DNA from: Hydrogenophaga taeniospiralis
GTDB taxonomy: Bacteria; Pseudomonadota; Gammaproteobacteria; Burkholderiales; Burkholderiaceae_C
Assembly (NCBI RefSeq): GCF_020510445.1
Contig: NZ_JAHBAG010000001.1
Coordinates: 4,564,501-4,628,500 of the forward strand
DNA length: 64,000 nucleotides
Direction: 5' to 3'
Shown here: in pieces, positions 8,250-17,600 of the stretch
Numbering within the stretch: position 1 is the first letter of the stretch
Layout: the number at the start of each line of letters is the position of its first letter
Program-made: the position numbers and the translations under genes
Notes under the pieces: generated by a model
Databases searched by the model: none
Seen by the model: only the letters and a program-made list of their open reading frames with translations
What the model was told of the DNA's origin: nothing

Positions 8250-8468
8250 TCACGGCGCATCGCCGTCGGGCTGGTAGACCAGCAGCTCGCCGGGCTGGCA
8301 CTGCAGGTACTCGCAGATCTTCTCCAGCGTCTCGAAGCGCACGCCCTTGACCTTGCCCTGCTTGAGCAGGGACATGTTGGCTTCGGTGATGCCGACGAAT
8401 TCGGCCAGGTCTTTGGACTTGACCTTGCGCCGCGCGAGCATGACGTCGAGTTGAACGACGATGGCCAT
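8250..8468 (-). CDS. Short YozG-type helix-turn-helix regulator
   Basis: A 72-residue Cro/C1-type helix-turn-helix protein consisting of almost only the DNA-binding domain (KVKSKDLAEFVGI, then NMSLLKQGKVKGVRFETLEKI). Its ATG shares one base with the stop codon of the upstream DUF2975 gene (TGATG), which argues for translational coupling and fixes the start; the longer frame is a shadow. DUF2975 membrane protein plus short HTH is a recurrent pair, thought to act as a small sensing or regulatory module. The targets are unknown. Confidence 0.88.
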   Translation of the reverse strand: MAIVVQLDVMLARRKVKSKDLAEFVGITEANMSLLKQGKVKGVRFETLEKICEYLQCQPGELLVYQPDGDAP

Positions 8469-9034
8469 CAGACGAAGCGCTCGTTTTCTTCCGCCAGCGC
8501 CTGCCCCTGGCCGATGACCGCCGCCATGAGCCACACCAGGCCGGCGAAGAAGAAGGTGAACAGGTGATTGGAGCCGATGCCCAGCGCCAGGTGGCGCATG
8601 CCCGGCGGGTTGTGCAAAGTGAGCAGCACCGAGGTGGCGGCGGACGCGACGATGGCGGCCAGCGCGGCCGCGGCCACCCAGCCCGCGAAGCGGCGCAGCA
8701 GATCGGTGGCCTGCTCGGTGAACACCCGGCCCTGCGCAAACTGCTCAAAGCAGCGCTTGGCCTGCCACAGGCCCACCAGCAGCAGGGCCAGCGGCAGCCC
8801 CATGACCAGCGCACCCGCCAGCCGCTGCCAAGGCAACAGCGGCGCACCGATGGCGGAAGCCGGCAGGTTGGCGTGGCCGGCCAGTTGCTCGCCGCCCGCC
8901 ACGGCCCAGTACGCCACCAGCGCCGCCGGCAGCAACACGATCAGACCCCAGCAGGCCCAGACCATGAGGCGGCTGGTGCGGCGGACGTGCCGCAACGGAT
9001 CGGTCGGGCGATGGTTGGTGATGGGTCTGGTCAT
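8468..9034 (-). CDS. DUF2975 membrane protein
   Basis: A 188-residue protein with four predicted membrane helices (about residues 24-45, 72-92, 113-140 and 155-175) and the DUF2975 pattern of a Phe/Gln-rich loop after helix two (KRCFEQFAQGRVFTEQ). It is the first gene of a two-gene unit with the HTH protein at 8250-8468, overlapping it by one base. The pair is divergent from the lipoprotein gene at 9186. Function is unknown; the neighbour suggests control of the HTH protein by the membrane protein. Confidence 0.85.
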   Translation of the reverse strand: MTRPITNHRPTDPLRHVRRTSRLMVWACWGLIVLLPAALVAYWAVAGGEQLAGHANLPASAIGAPLLPWQRLAGALVMGLPLALLLVGLWQAKRCFEQFAQGRVFTEQATDLLRRFAGWVAAAALAAIVASAATSVLLTLHNPPGMRHLALGIGSNHLFTFFFAGLVWLMAAVIGQGQALAEENERFV

Positions 9035-9124
9035 GGTGGGTCCTCGCGGCTGTGCAGGTGGATCAATGGGCGCTCAGAACACGGTCGATTGTGCAGATGG
9101 CTGACCGTGCCATGGAGCGTGTGT

Positions 9125-9153
9125 TTGACATTTAATTATTGTTTTAAGATAAT
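9125..9153 (+). promoter_or_regulatory. Near-consensus sigma-70 promoter of the lipoprotein gene at 9186
   Basis: TTGACA at 9125-9130 and GATAAT at 9148-9153 are separated by exactly 17 bases in an AT-rich island (9121-9175). The start codon follows 32 bases after the -10 box. It is the best promoter match noticed in the window. Confidence 0.8.
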
Positions 9154-9185
9154 TTATTCTCGTTTAACAAACTCCGTCAAGCCCC

Positions 9186-9761
9186 ATGAAGCGATTTTTC
9201 ACCTGCCTGGTCTTGTCTGCGGCGCTGGTCGGCTGCGGCGGCATTCCCCTGCGCTCCCTGCCCCGCCTGGTGCAGCTGTCGGGGCAACTGCTGGAGGCCG
9301 ATCCCGCACAGTTCACGGTCGCGCTGCAGGTGGACGCGCGCGTGGTGCCACCGCCGGGCGCGGTGCCGCTGTTGCACATCCAGCTCAAGCCCAAGGTGGA
9401 AGGGGCCTTCGCGCCGGTCGACCGCAAACTGCCACTGGCGATGACCACCGCCACCAGCGCCACGCTGGGGCTGGACGCCCCCGGGCCGGGCCGCCGCTGG
9501 CTGGTCTACAGCCTGCCACCGGCCACGCAGGCCGAACTGCGGAAGGTGCAGGCGATGGTGAAACAGGCCCAGGCGCAACCGGGCTACCAGCGCGGCGGCA
9601 CGCTGGCACTGGGCGTGGAACAGAAAGACCTGGCCGTCACCGACCCCGCGCTGTCCCGCACGCGCTGGGACACCTGGCTGCAGGTGCGCCAGAGCGAGGG
9701 CTTTTTCGAGGTCTGGTCCGGCACGCCGGAGCAACTGCGTCAGGCGGCGCAACAGCGCTGA
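9186..9761 (+). CDS. Putative lipoprotein of unknown function
   Basis: A 191-residue protein with a lipoprotein signal peptide. The lipobox is LVGC with Cys17, and the next residue is Gly, so outer-membrane sorting is expected. The mature part looks like a small beta-rich domain ending in a helical Gln/Ala tail. There are no catalytic motifs that I recognise. It has its own near-consensus promoter 32 bases upstream and is divergent from the DUF2975 pair. It probably forms a single-gene unit. Confidence 0.75.
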   Translation: MKRFFTCLVLSAALVGCGGIPLRSLPRLVQLSGQLLEADPAQFTVALQVDARVVPPPGAVPLLHIQLKPKVEGAFAPVDRKLPLAMTTATSATLGLDAPGPGRRWLVYSLPPATQAELRKVQAMVKQAQAQPGYQRGGTLALGVEQKDLAVTDPALSRTRWDTWLQVRQSEGFFEVWSGTPEQLRQAAQQR

Positions 9762-9881
9762 GCCCCAGCGAGCATCCCGCAACACGCACCGCGACGGCCT
9801 GAACCGGGCCACGCGCAACGCCGCCAGGGTCTTGCCGCCAGCGTCCGACACGCCGCAGGGCGCCACGGATAATCGGCGCCC

Positions 9882-10355
9882 ATGGATGCCACACTTTCCC
9901 TCTTCCCGCTGGGCTGGCAGCACTACCTGCTGGGCGGCCTTTTCATTGGCGCCGGCGTGGCGCTGCTGTACCTGTTCACCGGCCTGGTGGGTGGCATGAG
10001 CACGGTGTTCTCCAGCACCTGGTCGTTCGTGGTGCAGCGGCCGTTTTTCCAGCAGGCGCGCTTCACCGATTCGCGCGGCTGGCGCCTGGTCTACGCAGCC
10101 GGGCTGGTGCTGGGAGCACTGGTCTGGTGGCTCGCCTTCTCGGACGGCGCACCGCTGACCACCGGCGTGCCGGTGTGGATGCTGCTGCTGGGCGGCTTCT
10201 TCGTGGGCTACGGCGCGCGGCTGGGCAACGGCTGCACCTCGGGCCACGGCATCTGCGGCCTGGGTTCGCTGCAGTGGCCCTCGCTGCTGGCGGTGCTGAC
10301 CTTCATGGCCACGGCCTTCATCACCGCCAACCTCGTTGCCTGGGGGCTGACATGA
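9882..10355 (+). CDS. YeeE/YedE-type sulfur (thiosulfate) transporter, first half
   Basis: A 157-residue membrane protein with about four helices. It carries the signature GNGCTSGHGICGLGSL, holding Cys118 and Cys125, conserved cysteines that in TsuA/YeeE proteins line the thiosulfate path. Its stop overlaps the start of the next gene (ATGA at 10352-10355), so the two half-size proteins probably assemble into one transporter. A GATAAT box ends 8 bases before the ATG, suggesting a leaderless message. Confidence 0.9.
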   Translation: MDATLSLFPLGWQHYLLGGLFIGAGVALLYLFTGLVGGMSTVFSSTWSFVVQRPFFQQARFTDSRGWRLVYAAGLVLGALVWWLAFSDGAPLTTGVPVWMLLLGGFFVGYGARLGNGCTSGHGICGLGSLQWPSLLAVLTFMATAFITANLVAWGLT

Positions 10356-10762
10356 GCCCCATGAAATTCCTCGCCGTGCTCGCGGGCGGTGCGCTGTTCG
10401 GCTTTGGCCTGGCGCTGTCCACCATGGTGCGGCCCGAGGTGGTGCTGAGTTTTCTGCGCTTCCAGGACTTTGGGCTGATGCTGGTGATGGGTGGCGCGGT
10501 GGCGGTGACGCTGCTGGCCTACCTGCTGCTGCCCCGCCTGCTGGGCCAGCCCTTGCTGGGGGGTTATTTCCACCAGCACGTGGCCCACTGGAACCGCGAC
10601 ACCCTGCAGGGCTCAGCGCTGTTCGGCGTGGGCTGGGGCCTGTGCGGCGTGTGCCCGGGGCCGGCCATCGCCGGCCTGGGTACGGGCAACTGGGCCCTGC
10701 TGTGGGCGCTGGCCGGCATCGCGCTGGGCGCGCTGGTGCAAGGGTGGCGGGCCAAGGCCTGA
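10352..10762 (+). CDS. YeeE/YedE-type transporter, second half (DUF6691-like)
   Basis: A 136-residue membrane protein paired with the preceding gene through a 4-base ATGA overlap. It has the mirrored Cys signature GLCGVCPGPAIAGLG (Cys98 and Cys101). In larger YeeE proteins both halves are one chain; here they are split, which is common in proteobacteria. The likely role is uptake of thiosulfate or a related sulfur compound across the inner membrane. The frame beginning at 10127 is out of register with this start. Confidence 0.88.
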   Translation: MSPMKFLAVLAGGALFGFGLALSTMVRPEVVLSFLRFQDFGLMLVMGGAVAVTLLAYLLLPRLLGQPLLGGYFHQHVAHWNRDTLQGSALFGVGWGLCGVCPGPAIAGLGTGNWALLWALAGIALGALVQGWRAKA

Positions 10763-10784
10763 CGGCCACCGGACCCGCCACGCC

Positions 10785-11501
10785 ATGAACACCCTGCCCT
10801 TCAGCCCCGCCGCCGAGCGCAACCAGCAGCCCATCCTGGAGGTGTTGCGCCAGGTGTTGCCAGCGCGGGGCGCCGCGCTGGAGATCGCCTCGGGCACCGG
10901 GCAACACGCGGTCTGGTTCACCGCCGGGCTGCCGGGCTGGACCTGGCAACCCACCGACTTCGATGCCAGCGCCCTGCCGGCCATTGCGGCGCGGGCCGCC
11001 GCGGCGGGCCTCGCCCGGGTACAGCCGCCCTTGCGGCTGGACGTGCTGGCGCCGCGCTGGCCCGCCGACGGCCCGGCGTTTGACGACGCACCGGCCCGGG
11101 TCTTCGACGCGGTGTACTGCGCGAACATGCTGCACATCGCGCCCTGGGCCACCTGCGCGGCCCTCATGCGGGGCGCCGCGCGGCACCTGGCGCCGGGCGG
11201 TGTGCTGATCACCTACGGCCCCTATCTGGAAGACGGCGTGCCCACCTCGCCGGGCAACCTCGATTTCGATGCCAGCCTGCGCGCCCGCGACCCCGGCTGG
11301 GGCCTGCGCCGGCTGGCCGACGTGGCGCAAGAGGCGCAAGCCGCCGGCCTGGTGCTGCGCGCACGGCACGGCATGCCGGCCAACAACCTGCTGCTGGTGT
11401 GGGCACGGGAACCCCTGGCAGCGGCGCGGCTCCATCCCGCAACGCCACCCTCCCGCTCAACGGACACACCACATGCTCAGAACCCTCAAAGACCTGTTTG
11501 A
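10785..11501 (+). CDS. DUF938 SAM-dependent methyltransferase-like protein
   Basis: A 238-residue class I methyltransferase fold. The SAM-binding glycine loop is EIASGTGQH (about residues 33-41), the acidic loop is PTDFD, and the motif IV region is FDAVYCANMLHIAPW. The order and the N-terminal SPAAERNQQPIL are typical of DUF938. The substrate is unknown. The C-terminal 10 codons overlap the start of the TerB-like gene by 29 bases, and the Pro/Ser-rich tail lies beyond the domain. Confidence 0.88.
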   Translation: MNTLPFSPAAERNQQPILEVLRQVLPARGAALEIASGTGQHAVWFTAGLPGWTWQPTDFDASALPAIAARAAAAGLARVQPPLRLDVLAPRWPADGPAFDDAPARVFDAVYCANMLHIAPWATCAALMRGAARHLAPGGVLITYGPYLEDGVPTSPGNLDFDASLRARDPGWGLRRLADVAQEAQAAGLVLRARHGMPANNLLLVWAREPLAAARLHPATPPSRSTDTPHAQNPQRPV

Positions 11502-11952
11502 CAACCTCAGCGCCAGCCTCGCCACCCCGGCCGGTGGACAGACGCGCCCCGAGCAGGAACACACGCTGCAACTGGCCACGGCGGTGCTGCTGGTGGAGGT
11601 GATGCGCGCCGAGCCCACGATGGCCGACAGCGAGCGCGACGCGGTGCTGCGCGCGCTGCGCGTCAAATTCGCATTGGCCGAGGACGAGCTGCAGCGGCTG
11701 CTGGAGCTGGCCCACGACACCGCACGCACCGCCTACGACTACCAGCGTTTCACCGGCCAGATGAACGAACACTTCACGCAGGAACAGAAGGTGCGCGTGG
11801 TGGAAGCGATGTGGCAGGTGGCCTACGCCGATGCCCACCTGGACGTGCACGAGAACCACGTCATCAGCAAGGTGGCCGGGCTGCTGCACGTGACCCACGG
11901 CGAATACATCGCGGCCAAGATGCGCGCCAAGGAAGCCGCCCTGCCAAGCTGA
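11473..11952 (+). CDS. TerB-like family protein
   Basis: A 159-residue all-helical acidic protein of the TerB/DjlA-N type. It has paired helices with acidic metal-binding-like clusters (EVMRAEPTMADSERD at about 37-51 and VAYADAHLDVHENHVI at about 116-131). The ATG at 11473 lies inside the 3' end of the DUF938 gene, with an overlap of 29 bases, so the two are probably co-translated. The 227-codon frame starting at 11269 is an artefact of that overlap. Such proteins are linked to envelope stress or metal responses, but the role here is unknown. Confidence 0.85.
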   Translation: MLRTLKDLFDNLSASLATPAGGQTRPEQEHTLQLATAVLLVEVMRAEPTMADSERDAVLRALRVKFALAEDELQRLLELAHDTARTAYDYQRFTGQMNEHFTQEQKVRVVEAMWQVAYADAHLDVHENHVISKVAGLLHVTHGEYIAAKMRAKEAALPS

Positions 11953-12073
11953 GAGCGCAAAAAAGGCGCGTACACCTGGCTACGTGGCTTTGCGCCCGCA
12001 GACACACAGGTTTACCGCCACGACACAAGCGGCGCGCACCATGCAGACACCCCACAACCACAGGAGTGTTTCC

Positions 12074-12565
12074 ATGAAGACCCGTTCCGTCATCGCGGCC
12101 GCCCTGGCCGCCACGCTGGCCCTCAGCGCCCTCCCGTCTTTCGCGCAGCACAACGACCGCCGTGACAACTACCGCGAAGAACTCATCCAGAAACACGAGC
12201 GCCAGGCCGATCGGCGCGAAGACCGCCGCGATGATCGCTGGGACCGACGGGACGACCGCCGGGATGACCGCTTCGATCGGCGCGACGACCGCTTCGACCG
12301 CCGTGACGACCGCCGCGATGCGCGCAACCACTACTACCACTACCGCGACGGCCACCGCTACTACTACAGCGCGCGTGGGCCCGAGTTCCGCCGCGGCCAC
12401 TACATTCCGCGCGAATACCGCCACCGCCAATACGTGGTGGTCAACCACCGCGTGCACCACCTGTACGCGCCCCCGCGCGGCCACCAGTGGGTGCAGGTGG
12501 GCACGGACTACGTGCTGATCGCCGTCGCCACCGGGCTGATCGCGCACATCATCCTGAACCATTGA
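12074..12565 (+). CDS. RcnB-family periplasmic protein
   Basis: A 163-residue exported protein. The signal peptide spans residues 1-24 (ending LPSFAQ). A highly charged linker (47-81) repeats the unit RRDDR with D/F/W spacers, and a C-terminal RcnB-like domain (about 105-163) carries FRRGHYIPREYR, YAPPRGHQWVQVG and YVLIAVATGLI. RcnB proteins influence Ni/Co homeostasis in enterobacteria, while many homologues have no known role. CAGGAG lies 12 bases before the ATG. The linker is encoded by a tandem DNA repeat. Confidence 0.87.
   Translation: MKTRSVIAAALAATLALSALPSFAQHNDRRDNYREELIQKHERQADRREDRRDDRWDRRDDRRDDRFDRRDDRFDRRDDRRDARNHYYHYRDGHRYYYSARGPEFRRGHYIPREYRHRQYVVVNHRVHHLYAPPRGHQWVQVGTDYVLIAVATGLIAHIILNH
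12200..12320 (+). repeat. Tandem repeat coding for Arg/Asp linker of the RcnB-like protein
   Basis: Degenerate 9-21 base units of the type CGC CGC GAT GAC CGC are repeated about eight times in frame and give the RRDDR linker. Such a tract can change length by slippage without breaking the frame. Confidence 0.75.
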
Positions 12566-12672
12566 CGCCCCTCTCCGTGGGGGGCCTCCCGGACTCCCAC
12601 GGGGCGTGACGCGGCGCAGTCTGCGATGATCCGGTGCTTTCAAACACCTCCGGCCTTCTGCCCGCCACACCC

Positions 12673-13266
12673 ATGAACATCCGGCATCTGACCCTCCCGC
12701 TGATCGCATCGATGGCCCTGCTGCTGTCGGCCTGCTCCAAAGAAGACGCCGCCACCCAGACGGCCACCCCGGCCACCGCGATCGCCCCGGCGCAGGCCTA
12801 CGAGGCCGTTGCCGCACAAGGCAAGGGGTTCACCGTGGGCGCGCTCATGAGCGCGAACCCGGTGTATGTGCTGTTCGACCCGCAGTGCCCGCACTGCGGC
12901 CACCTGTGGAACGCCTCCCTGCCCCTGCAGGGCAAGGTGAAATTCGTCTGGCTGCCGGTGGCCATCCTGGGGCCCAAGAGCGCGCCGCAGGGTGCCGCGC
13001 TGATGCAGGCGGCCAACCCGCTGGAAGCCATGACGGCGCACGAGGCCTCGGTGCTCGCGGGCCAGGGGGGCATGTCGGCCTCGGCCAGCGTGCCCGACGA
13101 GGTGCTCGCCAGCATCAAGGCCAACACCCAGTTGCTCGACAACCTGGGCGCGGACTCCGTGCCCTTCATCGTGGCCAAACACGCGCGCAGCGGCCAGTCG
13201 GTGACCAAAGCCGGTGCCCTTGACACCCGGGCCCTGGCCGAACTCCTGGGCCTTGCCGCGCCCTGA
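12673..13266 (+). CDS. DsbG/DsbC-like thioredoxin-fold lipoprotein
   Basis: A 197-residue exported thiol-disulfide protein. The lipoprotein signal has lipobox LLSAC (Cys21). The thioredoxin active site CPHC is at 72-75 inside VLFDPQCPHCGHLW. The cis-Pro region is DSVPFIVAKHA (about 172-182). It lacks the long N-terminal dimerisation domain of DsbC/DsbG, so it is a short single-domain form. It probably works in the periplasm on disulfide shuffling or reduction. The ATG at 12673 gives the signal peptide; the longer frame from 12634 does not. Confidence 0.82.
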   Translation: MNIRHLTLPLIASMALLLSACSKEDAATQTATPATAIAPAQAYEAVAAQGKGFTVGALMSANPVYVLFDPQCPHCGHLWNASLPLQGKVKFVWLPVAILGPKSAPQGAALMQAANPLEAMTAHEASVLAGQGGMSASASVPDEVLASIKANTQLLDNLGADSVPFIVAKHARSGQSVTKAGALDTRALAELLGLAAP

Positions 13267-13335
13267 ACCGCGCCACTTGTGGCTTACCATTGACGCACCA
13301 ATGGCCGCACCCCGCGGCCGCCATCGGAGAGCAAC

Positions 13336-13476
13336 ATGGGCAAAGAACAGCGCAACGAAAAGATGTCGAAGAAACCGAAAAAGGACAGCTCGGCCCCCAA
13401 GGGCCCGGCCACGTCCGACCGCCCCACCCCGCCGGTCACGGCGGTGCTGCCGCGCGGCAAAGACAAGAACAAGTGA
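13336..13476 (+). CDS. Short Lys-rich protein, 46 residues
   Basis: A small gene below usual length cut-offs. It starts with an ATG at 13336 after GGAGAG and ends with TGA at 13474-13476. The product is 46 residues, begins MGKEQRNEKMSKKPKK, is rich in Lys, Pro and Ser, and ends RGKDKNK. It is basic and likely disordered. It sits between the Dsb-like gene and DUF427 with 16 bp to the latter. The good ribosome site and clean frame support it; the function is unknown. Confidence 0.65.
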   Translation: MGKEQRNEKMSKKPKKDSSAPKGPATSDRPTPPVTAVLPRGKDKNK

Positions 13477-13492
13477 ACCCGGCGGACCGCGC

Positions 13493-13771
13493 ATGAAAGC
13501 CACCTGGAACGGCGCCGTGATCGCCGAAAGCGACGACACGGTGCTGGTGGAAGGCAACCACTACTTCCCCGAAAGCGCGCTCAACCGCGATTACATCACC
13601 TTCAGCAACCACCGCACCAGCTGCCCCTGGAAGGGCCAGGCGCACTACTACTCGCTGCTGGTCAACGGTGAGCTCAACACCGATGCGGCCTGGTACTACC
13701 CGGACCCCAAGCCCGAGGCCGAACACATCCGCGGGCGCGTGGCCTTCTGGAAGGGCGTGAAGGTCGGTTGA
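13493..13771 (+). CDS. DUF427 domain protein
   Basis: A 92-residue single-domain protein with the DUF427 signature: IAESDDTVLVEGNHYFP near the N-terminus, TSCPWKGQAHYYSL in the middle and AWYYPDPKPEAEHIRGRVAFWKGV at the end (quoted in parts: AWYYPDPKP, IRGRVAFWKGV). The conserved Cys-Pro-Trp-Lys-Gly core is intact. Biochemical function is unknown. It follows the small Lys-rich gene closely and ends 4 bases into the frame that leads to the SDR gene, so the three may be co-transcribed. Confidence 0.88.
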   Translation: MKATWNGAVIAESDDTVLVEGNHYFPESALNRDYITFSNHRTSCPWKGQAHYYSLLVNGELNTDAAWYYPDPKPEAEHIRGRVAFWKGVKVG

Positions 13772-13830
13772 ACCGCCTCACGCAACGCCGCGCGTCCGGT
13801 CGCGGCGCCCGATTGGCTACCATGCGGGGC

Positions 13831-14628
13831 ATGAACACCCAGCCCCTGCCCACCGCCCTTCATCCCGTTCACTTTGGCCACCAGGGCCGCGTCGCCATCG
13901 TCACCGGTGGCGCGCAGGGCATTGGCGAGGCCTGCGCCCGGCGCTTCGCCAGCGAGGGCGCCAACGTGGTCATTGCCGACGTGGACGGCCCGCGCGGCCA
14001 GGCCCTGGCGGACCAGCTCGGCGCGCTTTATGTGCACTGCGACGTGGGCAGCGCCGCCGACGTGAAGGCCTGCGTGGCGCAGACCCTGGCCCGGCACGGC
14101 CGCATCGATGTGCTGGTCAACAACGCCGGCATCTTCAAGGCGGCCGACTTCCTGGACGTGACCGAGGAGGACTTCGACGCCGTGCTGCGCGTCAACCTCA
14201 AGGGCGCCTTCCTCATGGGTCAGGCGGTGGCGCGCGAGATGGTGGCCACCGGCGGCGGCTGCATCGTCAACATGAGCTCGGTCAACGGCGTGCTCGCCAT
14301 CCCCAACATCGCCAGCTACAACGTCAGCAAGGGCGGCATCAACCAGCTCACCCGCGTGATGGCGCTGGCGCTGGCCGAGCGGGGAATCCGCGTGAACGCC
14401 GTGGCCCCGGGCACCATCGCCACCGAACTGGCGGCGCGCGCCGTGCTCACCAGCGACGAGGCCAAGCACAAGATCATGAGCCGCACGCCCATGAAACGCC
14501 TGGGCGAACCGTCGGAGATCGCCGACGTGGTGGCCTGGCTCGCCAGCGACGCGGCCAGCTACGTCACCGGTGAAATCGTGACGGTGGACGGCGGGCGCAT
14601 GACGCTGAACTACACAGTTCCGGTGTGA
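13831..14628 (+). CDS. SDR-family oxidoreductase
   Basis: A 265-residue classical short-chain dehydrogenase. The NAD(P) loop is TGGAQGIG (25-32), Asp50 in VVIADVDG points to NAD preference, NNAG is at 97-100, and the catalytic Ser150, Tyr163 and Lys167 lie in NMSS and YNVSKGG. The C-terminal DGGRMTLNYTV closes the fold. The substrate is unknown. ATGs at 13822 and 13831 are both possible; a TACCAT box ends 7 bases before the second, which I chose. Confidence 0.9.
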   Translation: MNTQPLPTALHPVHFGHQGRVAIVTGGAQGIGEACARRFASEGANVVIADVDGPRGQALADQLGALYVHCDVGSAADVKACVAQTLARHGRIDVLVNNAGIFKAADFLDVTEEDFDAVLRVNLKGAFLMGQAVAREMVATGGGCIVNMSSVNGVLAIPNIASYNVSKGGINQLTRVMALALAERGIRVNAVAPGTIATELAARAVLTSDEAKHKIMSRTPMKRLGEPSEIADVVAWLASDAASYVTGEIVTVDGGRMTLNYTVPV

Positions 14629-14679
14629 CCGGGCGAAAGGCCGCGGCCCACCCGCCACGGCCGTGACCGGGGTCGCGAG

Positions 14680-17600
14680 CTATTGGCGCCGCAGGTGGCG
14701 GCGAACCGTGTCCGCGGCCGGCTCCAGCCACCGCGCCTGCTGGCGCAGGGCATCCGCGTCGTTCTCGCGACCGGCGATCTCCATGGCCTCGAAGACCCGC
14801 CCCAGTCCGACGGCGCCCAGGGCGAGCGTGGAGGTCCTGAGCCGGTGGGCCACCAGACCGGCGGCGCGCCAGTCTTCGGAGGCGATGGCGCGGCCGATGT
14901 CCTCCAGGGCCTGGTCCAGGCTGTCGAGGTAGCGCTGGCACAGGTCCAGCTGGAAGGCATCGTCCGGCCCCACCAGACGCGTCAACGCGCTGTCGTCGAA
15001 CCCGTGCGGCGCCGCATCGCCCCGGGGGGCCGGCACCGCAGCCGCTTCGGGCGGAGGCGGTGTGGTCATGGCGACCGGCCCGGCCCCGGTTTTCCCACGC
15101 CCCAGCCAATGCCGCAGGGTGTCGTTCAAGACGTCCAGCGCAACCGGCTTGCTCATGCAGGCGTCCATGCCCACCTCGCGGCAGCGCGCCGCGTCCATCC
15201 CCAGCACGTTGGCCGTGGAGGCGATGATCGGCAGGCGCTGGCCGGTGGGCTCTTCGCGCCGGATCGCCGCAGCGAGCGCAAACCCGTCGAGGCCCGGCAT
15301 GTGCAGGTCGGTCAGCAGCAGCCCGTAGCGCCCGGGAGCGGCGCGCCAGCAGTCCAGCGCGTCCTGGCCACTGGCCACCAGCTCCGAAGCGAGCCCGAGC
15401 AATTCGAGCTGGTGCCGGATCACTTTGCGGTTGATCGCATTGTCTTCGGCCACCAGAATCAGGCACCCCTGCGCGGCCGCCTGCGCCGGGTCGGGCACCG
15501 CGGGCGCCTGGGCGTTCTGTGGGGGTTCGGCGTCCATGGGCAGGGCGCTGGCCCGTCCGGCGGCCATGGCCACGGCCAGCAGCAGTTCGTCGCGGTGCAC
15601 GCCGCCGACTTCGAGTTCCACCACGGTGGGCTGCACGAAACGCGGCGCGCCCCGCTCGGCGTGGCGCACGAGCACCGTGCGCAGTCCCGGCGGCAGACTC
15701 TGCCCCTGGCTCTGCAGCAGGCGCTGGCGCTCCACCGACAGGATCAGCACCGTGGTGCCAGCGCTGGGCTCCACCGGTGCGTTCGTCACCGGCAGCGCCT
15801 CGCCCCGACTGACCACCGCACCGGCCGCGCTCAGGTAGGTGGCCCAGTCCTGCACCAGCGCCTCGTCGTCGAGCACCAGCACGCATTCCAGCCCGTCCAG
15901 ATCGTGCGGCACGGGCGCCGGGCGTTCGACCCCGTGGGCAGGCAGGGGCAGCTCCACACTGAAGCTGCTGCCCACACCGGGGGTGCTCGCCACCCGGATG
16001 CGTCCGCCCATGGCATCCACCAGCCGCTGGCAGATCACCAGCCCCAGGCCGGTGCCACCGTAGGTGCGCGAGGTGGAGCTTTCCCCTTGCTCGAAGGGCT
16101 GGAAGATGCGCGCCTGCACCTCGGGCGACATGCCGATGCCGTTGTCCGACACGTCCAGCCGCAGGCCGCCACCGGCCAGCGGCAGCAGGCGCAGCGCCAC
16201 CCGGCCCGGGCGGTCCTGTCCGGCGGAGAACTTGATGGCGTTGCCCACCAGGTTGATGATGACCTGGCGCACCCGGGCCGCGTCCCCGATCAGTGCCGCG
16301 GGCAGGGCCGGGTCGGCGAACACATGCAGCCGCACACCCTGCACCAGGGCCATCGGGTGCACCACGTCGCAGGCCCCCTCGGCCAGGCGCAGCAGGTTCA
16401 TCGGGGCCTGCTCCAGCACCATGCGGCCCGCTTCGATCTTGGAGTAGTTGAGGATGTCGTCGATGATGGACAGCAGCGCGAAGGCCGACTCGCGGATCGT
16501 GCCGGTGAGCTCCATCTGGTGCGGGTTCAGGCTGGAGCGCATCAACACGTCGGCCACGCCGATCACCCCGTTCATGGGGGTGCGGATTTCGTGGCTCATG
16601 GTGGCCAGGAAATCGCTCTTGGCGGTGCTCGCCGCTTCCGCCGCGCGCCGGGCCCGCTCCAGCTCGTCGGTGCGCTGCGCCACCAGATCCTCCAGGTGGT
16701 GTCGGTAGCGGTTGAGGTCTTCGCCCATGCGCCGCTTCTCGGTGATGTCTTCCTTCACCGCCAGGTAGTGGGTGACCCGGCCGTCGGGCGCGCGCACCGG
16801 CGAGATGGTGGCGAACTCGATGTAGAGGCTGCCGTCCTTGCGCCGGTTGTTCAGAAACCCCCGCCAGGAGCGGCCGGCGATGAGGTGGGCCCACAGCTTG
16901 CGGTGGCGCGTCATGGGCGTGAGGCCCGACTGCAACATGCGTGAGTTGCGCCCGATCAGCTCCTCGCGCGAGTAGCCCGAGGACGTGATCGCGGCCTGGT
17001 TGACGTATTCGATGTTGGCCGCCAGATCGGTGATGACGATGGCCTCGGACGCCTGTTCGGCGGCCAGCGAGAGGCGCCGCAGCCGGGCCGATTCTTCGCG
17101 CCGGCGGCCCACGTCACGCAACACGCGGATCTGCCGGCCATCGGCCAGCGTGCGGGCGGTGTCTTCCAAATAGCGCAGGCTCCCGTCCGGGTGCAGGTAA
17201 TCCCATTCAAGGCCCTGAGCGTCGCCGGCCAGCAGGTGGCGCGCGGTCTCTTCCGACACGGCGAGGTTGAACAGCTCGGCCATGGGCCGGTGGACCAAGG
17301 CGCTGCGCGGCAGGCCCAGCAGCTGTTCGGCCCGCGGGTTGGCCTCCAGCACCCGGTGCCCGGCATCGACCAGCAGCACACCGTCGGGCAGGTGCCGGAA
17401 CAGCAGATCGTCCAGGCCCTGTGTCTGCGCACGGTCGGTGACGTCGAGCATCACGCCCTGGATCAGCGGAACGCTTGCGTCGCCCGAGAGCCGCACGATG
17501 CGGATCGCGTCTTCGATATGCCGCCAGCGGCCCGCGGCGTCGCGCAGGCGGTACCGCAGTTCAAACGGCTGGCCCCGCGCCACACCTCGGGCGTGTTCGC

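Noticed and set aside
6877..8847. LRR-kinase extended to 656 residues
   Set aside because: The extra N-terminal part is antisense-like sequence over the HTH and DUF2975 genes. The kinase fusion is complete from 8181.
9177..11435. 752-codon frame on the minus strand
   Set aside because: It is antisense to four well-supported plus-strand genes and reads as Arg/Pro/Gly/Gln-rich sequence without any family.
14564..16944. Two frames of more than 750 codons overlapping the kinase gene
   Set aside because: Both are shadows of the GC-rich hybrid kinase gene, whose domains are complete in its own frame.
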